Made by a program: the position numbers and the translations under genes. Below the pieces are notes generated by a model, which saw only the letters and a program-made list of their open reading frames with translations, made no database searches and was not told the DNA's origin. A stretch of DNA of 34,244 nucleotides from Lentzea kentuckyensis (GTDB taxonomy: Bacteria > Actinomycetota > Actinomycetes > Mycobacteriales > Pseudonocardiaceae), in NCBI RefSeq assembly GCF_002150765.1, contig NZ_MUYM01000074.1:53220-87463 (forward strand), written 5' to 3'. Positions 17,671 to 25,634 of this stretch are shown in pieces; the first letter of the stretch is position 1, and each line of letters opens with the position of its first letter.

Positions 17671-19168
17671 TCCACAGGGTTTCATGAAGTACACCCGGTC
17701 CGACGCGCCGAAGCGTCCGAAGCCGGAACGCTTGCAGGACTGGAACGAGGTCTACCTCGCCGAGGATCCCGCCGAGCGCAACAAGGCCGTCCGCACGCAG
17801 GCGACGCGGTGCATGGACTGCGGCATTCCCTTCTGCCACAGCGGAACCGCGGGTTGCCCGCTCGGGAACCTGATCCCGGAGTGGAACGACCTGGTGCGCC
17901 GCGGCGACTGGGAGCTCGCCTCGGACCGCCTGCACGCCACCAACAACTTCCCGGAGTTCACGGGTCGTCTGTGCCCGGCACCGTGTGAGGCCGCCTGCGT
18001 GCTGGCGATCTCGCACGACGCCGGTGGTGCCGTCGCGATCAAGCGGGTCGAGGAGACCATCGCGGACATGTCGTGGGAGAACGGCTATGTCCAGCCGTCC
18101 CAGGCGACCGTGTCCTCGGGCAAGCGCGTCGCCGTCGTCGGTTCCGGACCCGCTGGACTGGCCGCCGCGCAGCAGTTGACCCGTGCGGGCCACGAAGTCG
18201 TGGTGTACGAACGGGACGACCGGCTCGGCGGGTTGCTGCGGTACGGCATCCCCGAGTTCAAGATGGAGAAGAAGGTCCTCGACCGGCGCCTGTCGCAGCT
18301 TCGCCGTGAGGGCACCAAGTTCGTGACCGGCTGCGAGGTCGGCGTCGACATCACGGTCGAACAGCTGCGCGCCGAGTTCGACGCGGTCGTGCTGGCCGTG
18401 GGCGCTTTGCGCGGCCGTGACGACAAGTCGACTCCTGGGCGCGAGCTCAAGGGCGTGCACCTCGCGATGGACCACCTGGTCCCCGCGAACCGCGCCGTCG
18501 AGGGTGACGGTCCGTCCCCGATCTCGGCCGAGGGCAAGCACGTCATCGTGATCGGTGGCGGCGACACGGGCGCCGACTGCTACGGCACCGCGACCCGCCA
18601 GGGCGCGCTGTCCGTGACGCAGCTGGACCAGTACCCGATGCCGCCCACCGTGCGCGACGACGACCGCTCGCCGTGGCCCGTGTGGCCGCACATCCTGCGC
18701 ACCTACCCGGCGCACGAGGAAGCCGGCGAACGCCGCTTCACCGTGGCGGTGCGTCGCTTCGTGGGTGACGACGACGGCCACGTGCGTTTCATCGAACTGC
18801 AGCAGGTGCGCGTCGAGAAGGACTCGTCCGGCCGCCGTTCCGTGGTGCCGCTGTCCGACGAGGTCGAGCTGCTGCCCGCGGACATGGTGCTGCTGGCGAT
18901 CGGGTTCGAGGGCGTCGAGCACATGCGGCTCCTGGACGACCTCGGGATCTCGCTGACGACGCGCGGCACGATCTCGTGCGGCTCCGACTGGCAGACGACC
19001 GCGCCCGGCGTGTTCGTCTGCGGGGACGCGCACCGCGGTGCTTCCCTTGTGGTGTGGGCGATCGCGGAGGGGCGGTCCGTGGCGAACGCCGTGGACAACT
19101 TCCTCACGGGTTCCTCGAACCTGCCTTCGCCGGTTATTCCGAACCAGCTTCCGCTCGCTGTGGTCTGA
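17663..19168 (+). CDS. gltD: Glutamate synthase (NADPH) small subunit
   Basis: Oxidises NADPH and passes electrons through FAD and 4Fe-4S clusters to GltB. 501 residues. The N-terminal ferredoxin-like domain has CMDCGIPFC (C50, C53, C58), a further Cys65 in AGCPLGNLIPEWN, and CPAPCEAACVL. The FAD fold begins VAVVGSGPAGLAAAQQL, the NADPH fold VIVIGGGDTGADC, and the C-terminal FAD motif is GVFVCGDAHRGASLVVWAI. The GTG at 17663 is chosen because GGAGG lies 6 bp upstream and MADPQGFMKYTR is the family N terminus; it overlaps the end of gltB by 8 bp, so the subunits are translationally coupled. A hairpin follows. Confidence 0.98.
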   Translation: MADPQGFMKYTRSDAPKRPKPERLQDWNEVYLAEDPAERNKAVRTQATRCMDCGIPFCHSGTAGCPLGNLIPEWNDLVRRGDWELASDRLHATNNFPEFTGRLCPAPCEAACVLAISHDAGGAVAIKRVEETIADMSWENGYVQPSQATVSSGKRVAVVGSGPAGLAAAQQLTRAGHEVVVYERDDRLGGLLRYGIPEFKMEKKVLDRRLSQLRREGTKFVTGCEVGVDITVEQLRAEFDAVVLAVGALRGRDDKSTPGRELKGVHLAMDHLVPANRAVEGDGPSPISAEGKHVIVIGGGDTGADCYGTATRQGALSVTQLDQYPMPPTVRDDDRSPWPVWPHILRTYPAHEEAGERRFTVAVRRFVGDDDGHVRFIELQQVRVEKDSSGRRSVVPLSDEVELLPADMVLLAIGFEGVEHMRLLDDLGISLTTRGTISCGSDWQTTAPGVFVCGDAHRGASLVVWAIAEGRSVANAVDNFLTGSSNLPSPVIPNQLPLAVV

Positions 19169-19198
19169 CAACGGAGTCCGACCACCGGCAGCAGTATG

Positions 19199-19232
19199 AC
19201 GCCCCGGCCGACAACGACGTCGACCGGGGCGT
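19199..19232. terminator. Bidirectional hairpin between gltD and the TIR gene
   Basis: ACGCCCCGG pairs with CCGGGGCGT (9 bp); after one mismatch CGAC pairs with GTCG around a 6-nt loop. It lies between two convergent genes and can serve both. T/C-rich sequence follows on the plus side. Confidence 0.75.
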
Positions 19233-19244
19233 TCGCCTTTCGTG

Positions 19245-21269
19245 CTAACGGATGCAGGTGTCGCGGTAAGCCACGGCGGGAAGGTACTGCTGCCACTCGA
19301 CGCGGCTGAGGCCACCGCCGGCGGCCGCGCAGGCGCGTGCGACGGCATCCGTATCGGCCAGGTCGGTGCCCGAGCTCGACGCCAGTGCGTATGCGGCTAT
19401 ACCGAGACGTAATGCGAGCTGTGGCGAGGAATGGCGCGTTACCTGTGCTTGCGCGACGAGTGCGCGCGCTGCGTCACGTTCGACGCTGGCCTTGTGCCAT
19501 TCGACCGCGGCGAGTCCTGCCGCGCCGACGGCGGCGACGAGGAACACCGCCAGCCAGCTGACCGTGCGCCGGCGGTCGCGACGACGTTGTTCTTGCAGCG
19601 CACGGATTCGCGCGCGGCTGGTGGTGAGGTAGCGGCGGGCGTCCGGGGAGAGGTCGTCGTCGGACACCAGCGGTTCGATCACGGCGAACGTCTCCTCGTT
19701 GAGCAGCAGGTGGTCCGCGGTCTCGCCCTCGATCCACTGCGAGGCGTCCAGCTCGACCGACTGGGCCGCGCGCAGGCCGATCTGGCGCTCGTCGATGGCG
19801 CTTTGCAACGGTCGCCACGCCGTGAACAACGCCTCGTGCGCCACGCCGATCCAGCGGCCCTGCTTGTCGCCGTTCGCGGTGAGCAGGCGGTGCCGGACGA
19901 ACACCTCCAGCGCCTTCTGCGCGGTCTCGTCCAGCTGGGCCAGGTCGACGCGTTTGCGGGTCGGCCTGCCGGTGTGGTCGAGCGCGGCCAGCGTCGCGAG
20001 CCGGGAGAGCAGTTCCTCCTTGCCCAGACCGGTTTCCGAGATCGCGCTGTCGAGCACGTCGTCGGCGTGCCGGGCGAGCGCGCCGTGCACGCCGCCGAGG
20101 TGCTCGTAGCGTTCGCTGGACAACGTGCCGCCGCGAGGCACGTTCATCGCCAGGTGTTGCAAGGTGAACGCCAGCAGTGGCAACGCTTCCCCGCTCGCGG
20201 TGTCCTCGACGAGCTGCGCGACGAGCTCCGGGTGGACCTTGAGACCGGCCACCTTCGCCGGGCCGGTGATCACGACGTTCAGCACCTCGCGGGCGAGCGG
20301 CGCCAGCACGTAGCTGCCGATGTGCACGCCGGCCAGTTCGGGCAACGTCCGCAGGTCGTCGAGGAACTCCGAGCGCAGCGTCGCGATCACCCGCACCCTG
20401 TCGCCGAGGCCCTCCCTGAGCAGGTTCGCCACCACCTGGCAGTCCTTCTCGCCTGCCCGCGTGAAGAGTTCCTCCGCCTGGTCGATGGTGATCAGCAGCC
20501 TGCGGTCCTCGTCGACGAGCTCCTGCGCGACGCCGTGCAGCCCGTCGAGCACGAGCCGGTCCCGCGCCTCCTGCAACGACCAGTCGTGCCCGGCGCGTTC
20601 GGCGGTCCTGCGGACCGCGCGGGACAGTGCGTCCAGCGGGTCGTTGCCGGGCAGCCACGGCGGCATGACGAGCCAGCGCGGGTCGTCCGCGAGCTGGGCC
20701 AGCAGACCGGCCCTGACGAGCGACGACTTGCCGCAGCCCGACGGTCCGACGACGGTGAGCAGGCCGGGGCCGCGGCGCACCTTGCGGGCCAGTGCGCGGG
20801 TTTCCTGGTCACGGCCGAAGAACACGGCGCTCAGTGACGTGGTGAAGGCGTCCAGGCCGGGGAACGGTTCCTGGTCCTTCGCGAGCTTGCGGCCACCCGC
20901 GTCGAACTGCCGCAGCGCCTTCTCCAGGTGCAGGCGTGCGGTGGTGTGCGGGATGTGGTTCAGGTGCCTGATCAACGGGTGGATGACGCCCTCGATCTGC
21001 ACGGGGAGCAGCAGGCAGCCCAACGCGTCCGCGATGGCGACCTCGGCCGTGCACCAGCTCGACGCGATCGACGCCTCGCTGACGACGCAGACCACGGCGT
21101 CCGCCTTGCGCAGCTCGTCGTGCAGGCGCTCCCGCCAGGCCTCGCCGACCTGGATTCCGTCCTCGGGATGAACTTCCAGGAAAGTCTCGTGGTCGTTGCC
21201 GACCCAATCACGGATCAGTGTCGCGATCGCCACGTCCGGCGTCGCGTGGCTGATGAAAACCCTCGCCAC
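19245..21269 (-). CDS. TIR domain - STAND NTPase protein, membrane-anchored, lacking WD40 repeats
   Basis: 674 residues. The N-terminal TIR domain (about 1-115) has RVFISHATPD and SSWCTAEVAIADA, with Glu76 at the NADase catalytic position (WCxxE). The STAND NTPase follows: FFGRDQETRAL, Walker A GPSGCGKSS at 175-183, Walker B LLITIDQAEE at 259-268, and a helical C-terminal part. A TM helix lies at about 571-588. In the common actinobacterial architecture the segment QLALRLGIAAYAL is followed by a WD40 propeller, then a terminal signature. Here that tail (residues 654-672, LSRVEWQQYLPAVAYRDTC) follows after about 25 residues, so the propeller is missing. GTG 21269 is chosen for its GGAGGAGG site. 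A role in anti-phage defence or stress-triggered NAD+ loss is inference. Confidence 0.88.
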   Translation of the reverse strand: MARVFISHATPDVAIATLIRDWVGNDHETFLEVHPEDGIQVGEAWRERLHDELRKADAVVCVVSEASIASSWCTAEVAIADALGCLLLPVQIEGVIHPLIRHLNHIPHTTARLHLEKALRQFDAGGRKLAKDQEPFPGLDAFTTSLSAVFFGRDQETRALARKVRRGPGLLTVVGPSGCGKSSLVRAGLLAQLADDPRWLVMPPWLPGNDPLDALSRAVRRTAERAGHDWSLQEARDRLVLDGLHGVAQELVDEDRRLLITIDQAEELFTRAGEKDCQVVANLLREGLGDRVRVIATLRSEFLDDLRTLPELAGVHIGSYVLAPLAREVLNVVITGPAKVAGLKVHPELVAQLVEDTASGEALPLLAFTLQHLAMNVPRGGTLSSERYEHLGGVHGALARHADDVLDSAISETGLGKEELLSRLATLAALDHTGRPTRKRVDLAQLDETAQKALEVFVRHRLLTANGDKQGRWIGVAHEALFTAWRPLQSAIDERQIGLRAAQSVELDASQWIEGETADHLLLNEETFAVIEPLVSDDDLSPDARRYLTTSRARIRALQEQRRRDRRRTVSWLAVFLVAAVGAAGLAAVEWHKASVERDAARALVAQAQVTRHSSPQLALRLGIAAYALASSSGTDLADTDAVARACAAAGGGLSRVEWQQYLPAVAYRDTCIR

Positions 21270-21516
21270 GACGGCCTCCTCCGACAGTCGGTCACCGGTT
21301 GTGCAAAGCACGCAGGGGACGGCGACCGGTTGTCCTCTTTTGGCACATCTCCAACGCACGAGGGTCACTCGTTGCATACGTACATCTCCGTGAGACTGGA
21401 AATTCTTTCGGGTGAACCTTGTGCTGGATACGGGCGAACCGAGTTCCGCATATCGCGCCGCATGTCCAGTTCGGGCGAAACTGATAGTCGTAGATCAACT
21501 CGGTTGGGGGGTGAGC

Positions 21517-21831
21517 ATGCGCAGCGTCTTGCTGGCTGTCGTGGTCGCCCTGTGCGCCGTGCTGACGCCGGCTGTCACGCCCGTGTCGATCGGGGCGCCG
21601 CCGCCGAAGTCCAAGACTTCCGTGCCCAAGGAGGAAGCGCCCCGCGAGGAGCGTGAGACGAGCCGGCTGCGCGGGCTCGTGACGTCCGTCGAGCGGGTGT
21701 CCACAGTGGTCAGGCCGTCGTTCGTGACGGTCTTCGAGCCACCTGTCGCACCGAGCCCCGTGCTGGTTTCGAACGCCGAACCGATAGCGGTTTGGCGCAC
21801 ACCCCCTGCACTGCAGGTGTTCCGCAACTGA
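21517..21831 (+). CDS. Small exported protein of unknown function
   Basis: A 104-residue reading frame starting ATG 21517 with GGGGGG just upstream; an in-frame GTG at 21511 is the alternative. The N terminus has one Arg followed by a hydrophobic stretch (residues 4-20), consistent with a signal peptide or membrane anchor. The rest is Pro, Val, Lys and Glu-rich (APPPKSKTSVPKEEAPREE, later PPVAPSPVLV), with no recognisable domain or cysteine. It lies 59 bp before the carbonic anhydrase gene on the same strand and could be co-transcribed with it. Coding potential is supported by G/C-rich third positions and the start signal; no family is recognised. Confidence 0.6.
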   Translation: MRSVLLAVVVALCAVLTPAVTPVSIGAPPPKSKTSVPKEEAPREERETSRLRGLVTSVERVSTVVRPSFVTVFEPPVAPSPVLVSNAEPIAVWRTPPALQVFRN

Positions 21832-21890
21832 TCGCGGTCCCCACTACCCCGATCAACCGAACACTTTTCCTTTGGCAGTGAGGGACTCCC

Positions 21891-22463
21891 ATGGACTTCC
21901 ATCGCTTTGTTCAGCATGCCCGCGCACACGCCAAGTCGCGTTCCCGTGCGGCAGGACAACGGCTTGCGGCTGGTCAGCAGCCCACCACGATGTTCATCAC
22001 GTGCGCAGACTCGCGCATCGTGACGGCTCAGATCACCGGTGCCCAGCCGGGTTCGTTGTTCGAACTCCGCACGGCCGGAAACGTCATCCCGCCGTATTCG
22101 CTGGCGGCGCCGTCCAGCGAGATGGCGACGATCGAGTTCGCGGTGCTGCAGCTCGGGATCAGCGAGATCGTCGTCTGCGGCCATTCCCACTGCGGTGCGG
22201 TGGGCGCGTTGAACGGCGGCGGCATCGACCACCTGCCCGCGATGCGCGGCTGGCTGCGGCCCAAGCCACCGGGCAAGCCGTCCGATCCGGCCATGCGTGC
22301 GGAAGGACAGGAGCACGTCCGGGCGCAGCTGCAGGTCCTGCTGGACTACCCGTTCGTCGCTCAGCGCGTGGCGGAAGGCAGGTTGCGCGCGCACGGCTGG
22401 TTCTACGACATCGAGACCGGTGAGGTCTCCGCGTGTGCCGAGCACGCTTTCCTTCCGCTGTAA
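21891..22463 (+). CDS. Beta-class carbonic anhydrase
   Basis: Interconverts CO2 and bicarbonate in the cytosol. 190 residues. Zinc ligands are Cys38, His98 and Cys101 (FITCADSR and CGHSHCGAVGAL), with the Asp40-Arg42 dyad of beta-class enzymes in CADSR. TAGNVIPPY lies between the two zinc motifs as expected. The ATG at 21891 is preceded by GAGGGA. The SulP transporter gene starts 13 bp after the stop codon, so the two form an operon. This pairing, sometimes seen as a fusion, points to bicarbonate handling. Confidence 0.96.
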   Translation: MDFHRFVQHARAHAKSRSRAAGQRLAAGQQPTTMFITCADSRIVTAQITGAQPGSLFELRTAGNVIPPYSLAAPSSEMATIEFAVLQLGISEIVVCGHSHCGAVGALNGGGIDHLPAMRGWLRPKPPGKPSDPAMRAEGQEHVRAQLQVLLDYPFVAQRVAEGRLRAHGWFYDIETGEVSACAEHAFLPL

Positions 22464-22476
22464 GGGTTTCGACGTG

Positions 22477-23805
22477 ATGAAGAGGTACTGGACCGATCTC
22501 GGCGCATCGGTCGTGGTCTTCCTCGTGGCGCTGCCGCTGTGCGTGGGCGTGGCGGTGGCGTCCGGGGTGCCGGCCGAGCTCGGGATCGTGACCGGCGTGG
22601 TCGGCGGCATCGTCGTCGGCCTCCTGCCGGGCAGCACGATGCAGGTGAGCGGTCCGGCCGCGGGGCTGACGGTGCTGGTGGCGGATGCCGTGGGCAAGCA
22701 CGGGATCCAGGCACTGGGCGTGATCGTCCTGGGCGCCGGGCTGTTGCAGGTGCTGCTGGGCTTAGCCAGGTGCGGGCGGTGGTTCCGGGCGATCTCGCCG
22801 TCCGTGGTGCAGGGCATGCTGGCCGGCATCGGGTTGGTGCTGGTGTTCGGTCAGCTCAAGCATTTGGTGGTGTCGCCGGTCGCGTTGGCGCTCGGTCTGC
22901 TCACCGTCGTGATCATGCTGTTGTGGCAACGAACTCCGCTGCGCGTGGTGCCGGGCGTGCTGGTCGGTGTGGTCGTGTGCACGGCGCTGGCCGCGGTGTT
23001 CGTCTTGCCGGTTGACCGGATTTCGGTCGGCACGCTGTCGGCCGACGTCCACCTGCCGGACTTTTCGTTGCTGGACACCGGAGTCATCGGCACGGCGATC
23101 GTGTTCGCATTGGTCGCGTCGGCGGAGAGCATGTTCAGTGCCGCCGCCGTCGACCGCATGCACGACGGCCCGCGCACGCGCTACAACCGCGAACTCGTGG
23201 CGCAGGGCGTGGGCAACACCATCTGCGGTCTGCTCGGCGCTTTGCCGATGACGGCGGTGATCGTGCGCAGCGCGGCCAACGTGACGGCCGGCGCGCGCAC
23301 TCGGGCTTCGCGGGTGTTGCACGGTGTCTGGCTGTTGCTGTTCGTGGTGCTGCTGCCGGGATTGCTGACGTTGATCCCGGTCGCGGTGCTGGCCGCCGTG
23401 CTGGTGCACGCGGGGTGGAAGCTGCTCGGCCTGCGCGAGGTGGCCAGGTTGTGGCGCACGGACAGGGCGGAGGGTTTCGTCCTGGTCCTGACCGCCGGGC
23501 TGATCGTGGCCACCGACCTGCTGACCGGCACGGTGGTCGGCCTGCTGACCGCCGTGGTGAAGACGGCCTGGGACGTGTCGCGGCTGTCGGTGGTCGAGAC
23601 GCCGGAAGGAGTCGTTCTCAAGGGCAACGCGACCTTCCTGCGGCTGCCGCGGCTGCTGGACGCGCTGGACCGGGTCGACCGGGAGCACGTCCGGATGGAT
23701 CTGAGCGGAGTCCGGCACCTCGACCAGGCCTGCGGGCAGGCCATCGACCAGTGGGTGGACGAGTCGCGCCGCGCCGGCCGGACCGTCGAGCTGGTCGGGA
23801 GATAG
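22477..23805 (+). CDS. SulP-family anion transporter with STAS domain
   Basis: A 442-residue membrane transporter. The N terminus WTDLGASVVVFLVALPLCVGVAVASG is the SulP TM1 signature, followed by GSTMQVSGPAAGLTVLVAD and about ten more hydrophobic segments. QGVGNTICGLLGALPMTAVI is the conserved TM8-9 region. A short STAS domain occupies about residues 365-440 (HVRMDLSGVRHLDQACGQAI). The start is ATG 22477, or GTG 22474, with AAGGG at 22462-22466. It follows a carbonic anhydrase gene by 13 bp, so bicarbonate is a more likely substrate than sulfate. That substrate call is inference from context. Confidence 0.92.
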   Translation: MKRYWTDLGASVVVFLVALPLCVGVAVASGVPAELGIVTGVVGGIVVGLLPGSTMQVSGPAAGLTVLVADAVGKHGIQALGVIVLGAGLLQVLLGLARCGRWFRAISPSVVQGMLAGIGLVLVFGQLKHLVVSPVALALGLLTVVIMLLWQRTPLRVVPGVLVGVVVCTALAAVFVLPVDRISVGTLSADVHLPDFSLLDTGVIGTAIVFALVASAESMFSAAAVDRMHDGPRTRYNRELVAQGVGNTICGLLGALPMTAVIVRSAANVTAGARTRASRVLHGVWLLLFVVLLPGLLTLIPVAVLAAVLVHAGWKLLGLREVARLWRTDRAEGFVLVLTAGLIVATDLLTGTVVGLLTAVVKTAWDVSRLSVVETPEGVVLKGNATFLRLPRLLDALDRVDREHVRMDLSGVRHLDQACGQAIDQWVDESRRAGRTVELVGR

Positions 23806-23811
23806 GGAAGC

Positions 23812-23846
23812 GGCGCCGCGGCCGTGGGGGTCGCGGCCGCGGCGCC
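23812..23846 (+). terminator. GC-rich hairpin after the SulP gene
   Basis: A perfect 13-bp stem, GGCGCCGCGGCCG with CGGCCGCGGCGCC, around a 9-nt loop, starting 6 bp after the stop codon. There is no T tract. Confidence 0.75.
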
Positions 23847-23860
23847 TGTTCAGGTGGTCC

Positions 23861-23989
23861 CTAGTGCCGCGTCGCGGCTTAGTGCTGGCGCTTGCCCCGT
23901 GGATGAAGGGACCCTTCATCGACCTGAGGTGGATGAAGGGTCCCTTCATCCACAACCAGGAGCACAACTAAGCCGCGACAACCTACTAG
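23861..23989. repeat. Nested palindromic repeat element (MITE-like)
   Basis: The outer arms each read CTAGT-5 bp-GTCGCGGCTTAGT: 23861-23883, and 23967-23989 on the other strand, matching in 18 of 23 positions with all five mismatches in the centre. Inside lie two further palindromes built on the same core: 23902-23920 (GATGAAGGG-A-CCCTTCATC) and 23929-23953 (GTGGATGAAGGG-T-CCCTTCATCCAC). It fills the gap between two convergent genes and overlaps the stop codon of the CHRD gene by 4 bp. No protein is encoded. It may be a dispersed intergenic element or part of a structured RNA. Confidence 0.75.
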
Positions 23990-24933
23990 TGGAACTGGCC
24001 GCGCACCGCGCCGCCGGGGAACGGTCCCGTGTGCAGGTTCGAGTAGAAGTCCCTCGGCGACTTCTTCAGCGCGTCCAGCGTCGCCTTGTCAGCGCCGGCC
24101 GTGCCGGACACCGCGAAGATGCCGTTCGGGACGGCCGTGCCGAAGAACGTGATCTTCACCGGACCGTTGACACCCTTGGCGCCCTGGTGGACGTGGCCCA
24201 GCGTCGGCGCGTCGATGTTCACCCACGCCAGCGAGAAGTCGACGCCGCTGCCGGACGGCTGCACGAACGTGACGGCCTGGCCGTCCGGGTCGCCGACCTT
24301 CGGGCCGTCCTGCACCGGCACCTCGTTGCGGCCGTTGGAGAATGCGCGGATCTTGCCGCCCTTGACGATGTCCAGCGGGTTGACGTTCCTGCCGAGCGGC
24401 TTGAGCTGGGCGCGGACGGCGCCGCCGGGCCGGTCGGTGCTGTGCAGGTTCACGTAGAAGCCGGCCGGGTTCGCGCGGATGTCGTCGGCGAGCTTCGGGT
24501 CGATCACGGTCTGGCCGGCGGCCGCGGACAGCGTCTCCGGCATCGGGGTGGTGAAGAGGTTGACCTTCACCGGGCCGTTCTGGCCGGCCACGCCCTGGTG
24601 GATGTGGCCGAGGGTGAGCTGGGCCGTCTTCTTCCACTCGACCGCGAACGTCACGCGGTCGCCGCGAACCTCGACGAGCGCCTTCGCCGAGCCGTCCGCG
24701 TCACCGACGGCGGGGCCGCCGGGGGTCGGGACCTCCTGCTTGCCGTCCAGGTCGGCGGAGAAGAACATCGGCTTGCCCTTCACCGGTGCGGGCGCCGGGG
24801 CGGTCGGCGCCGGGGTCTGACCGCCGTGCTCACCGTGATCACCGGCTTCGGTCGCGGACGCGGGTGTCACGACACCCAGTGCCGCCATGGCGCCGAGAAG
24901 GCATGCGGCAGCGACAGTTTTGTTGACAGACAT
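23986..24933 (-). CDS. Secreted protein with two CHRD domains
   Basis: 315 residues. A signal peptide covers residues 1-28 (hydrophobic core CLLGAMAALGVVTP, cleavage after ASA). A His/Gly/Pro/Ala-rich linker follows to about residue 52, then two CHRD domains (about 54-178 and 190-315). Each has the family pattern: an opening strand with (K/R)xEVP, GDxDG, LGHxHQGxxGxNGPVK, then FYxNLH and PGGAVRxQ. Bacterial CHRD proteins are extracytoplasmic beta-sandwich proteins of unknown function. The ATG at 24933 is chosen because the signal peptide then begins correctly. The gene is divergent from a small lipoprotein gene and both have the same ECF-type promoter pattern. The two domains differ considerably, so the duplication is old. 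Confidence 0.92.
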   Translation of the reverse strand: MSVNKTVAAACLLGAMAALGVVTPASATEAGDHGEHGGQTPAPTAPAPAPVKGKPMFFSADLDGKQEVPTPGGPAVGDADGSAKALVEVRGDRVTFAVEWKKTAQLTLGHIHQGVAGQNGPVKVNLFTTPMPETLSAAAGQTVIDPKLADDIRANPAGFYVNLHSTDRPGGAVRAQLKPLGRNVNPLDIVKGGKIRAFSNGRNEVPVQDGPKVGDPDGQAVTFVQPSGSGVDFSLAWVNIDAPTLGHVHQGAKGVNGPVKITFFGTAVPNGIFAVSGTAGADKATLDALKKSPRDFYSNLHTGPFPGGAVRGQFH

Positions 24934-24993
24934 GAGATGTGTACTCCAAGGCTCCGCTGTGGGAGTCGGGGGGTCTGGCGGACCCGACGCCAC

Positions 24994-25021
24994 CGACACG
25001 GATGCCGATCAGATTCGGTTC
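24994..25021 (-). promoter_or_regulatory. ECF-type promoter for the CHRD gene
   Basis: On the minus strand GAACCGAA (25021-25014), 13 bp, then CGTGTCG (25000-24994). The -35 GAACC and the CGT-containing -10, with 16 bp between GAACC and CGTGTC, fit extracytoplasmic-function sigma promoters. The identical pattern is present on the other strand. The predicted start is about 50-55 bp before the CHRD start codon. Confidence 0.6.
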
Positions 25022-25036
25022 AACAAGTTCGTTGGT

Positions 25037-25064
25037 GAACCGAACGACGTCTCGTTACGTGTCG
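25037..25064 (+). promoter_or_regulatory. ECF-type promoter for the lipoprotein gene
   Basis: GAACCGAA (25037-25044), 13 bp, CGTGTCG (25058-25064): the same boxes with the same spacing as the divergent promoter on the minus strand. The two -35 regions form a 31-bp inverted repeat (25014-25044) with 13-bp arms and one mismatch around GTTCG. The start codon is 35 bp after the -10. Confidence 0.6.
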
Positions 25065-25099
25065 ACGGCGGGAACAGGACGACCACTTTGGAGACGAAG

Positions 25100-25549
25100 A
25101 TGCGCGCACGTATGGGAATTCTGCTGCTGCCGGCACTGGTCGCGGGCCTCGTCGCCTGCGGAAACGAGGCACCGCAAGCAACTTCGCGGCAGGAGGTACC
25201 GACGAAGGCCGAAGTGAAGATCGCGCAGTCCGACCTCGGCGCGATCCTGGTCGACCAAACGGGACGGACGCTCTACGCATTCATCAAGGATGAGAACAAG
25301 TCCAGCGCGTGTGACGCCGACTGCATCGCCGTGTGGCCCGCGCTCACCGCACAGTCCAAAGTGGATGCCAAGGACGGTGCGGACATGAACCTGGTCTCGC
25401 AGATCGACGAGAGCTCGCAGGCCGTGTACGGAAAGTGGCCGCTGTACTACTACGTGGGAGACCAGGTGGCCGGCGATCTGAACGGTCAGGGCGTCGACGA
25501 CGAGTGGTTCGCGATCGCCCCGGACGGCAAACTCGTCAAGAAGAGCTGA
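25100..25549 (+). CDS. Lipoprotein with YxFxxD-type repeats (COG4315-like)
   Basis: 149 residues. The N terminus carries a hydrophobic stretch ending in the lipobox LVAC with Cys20, so it should be lipidated and anchored outside the membrane. The mature part holds two copies of the secreted-repeat motif Yx(FWY)xxD: LYAFIKD, then CDADCIAVWPAL with its Cys pair, and later LYYYVGD followed by GQGVDDEWFAIAPDG. ATG 25100 is preceded by GGAG at 7 bp. The function of this family is not established; members are often under ECF sigma control beside other exported proteins. Divergent from the CHRD gene. Confidence 0.9.
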   Translation: MRARMGILLLPALVAGLVACGNEAPQATSRQEVPTKAEVKIAQSDLGAILVDQTGRTLYAFIKDENKSSACDADCIAVWPALTAQSKVDAKDGADMNLVSQIDESSQAVYGKWPLYYYVGDQVAGDLNGQGVDDEWFAIAPDGKLVKKS

Positions 25550-25634
25550 TGAACACTGGGCCGTTCGGGTGTATCCGGCTAACGCCTCCGTGAGATGTGT
25601 CGACCCTGCAGATGAACCAGTAGGGGGGCGACAC

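Noticed and set aside
13108..17694. A reading frame of about 1.5 kb codons on the minus strand opposite gltB
   Set aside because: It mirrors gltB exactly, is rich in Arg, Val, Asp and His with no domain, and arises from the GC bias of the coding strand. Similar antisense frames opposite trpE, trpB, pyk and others were dismissed for the same reason.
22477..23805. Sulfate permease
   Set aside because: The SulP fold alone does not show sulfate as substrate. The adjacent carbonic anhydrase makes bicarbonate more likely, and no sulfur-assimilation genes are nearby.
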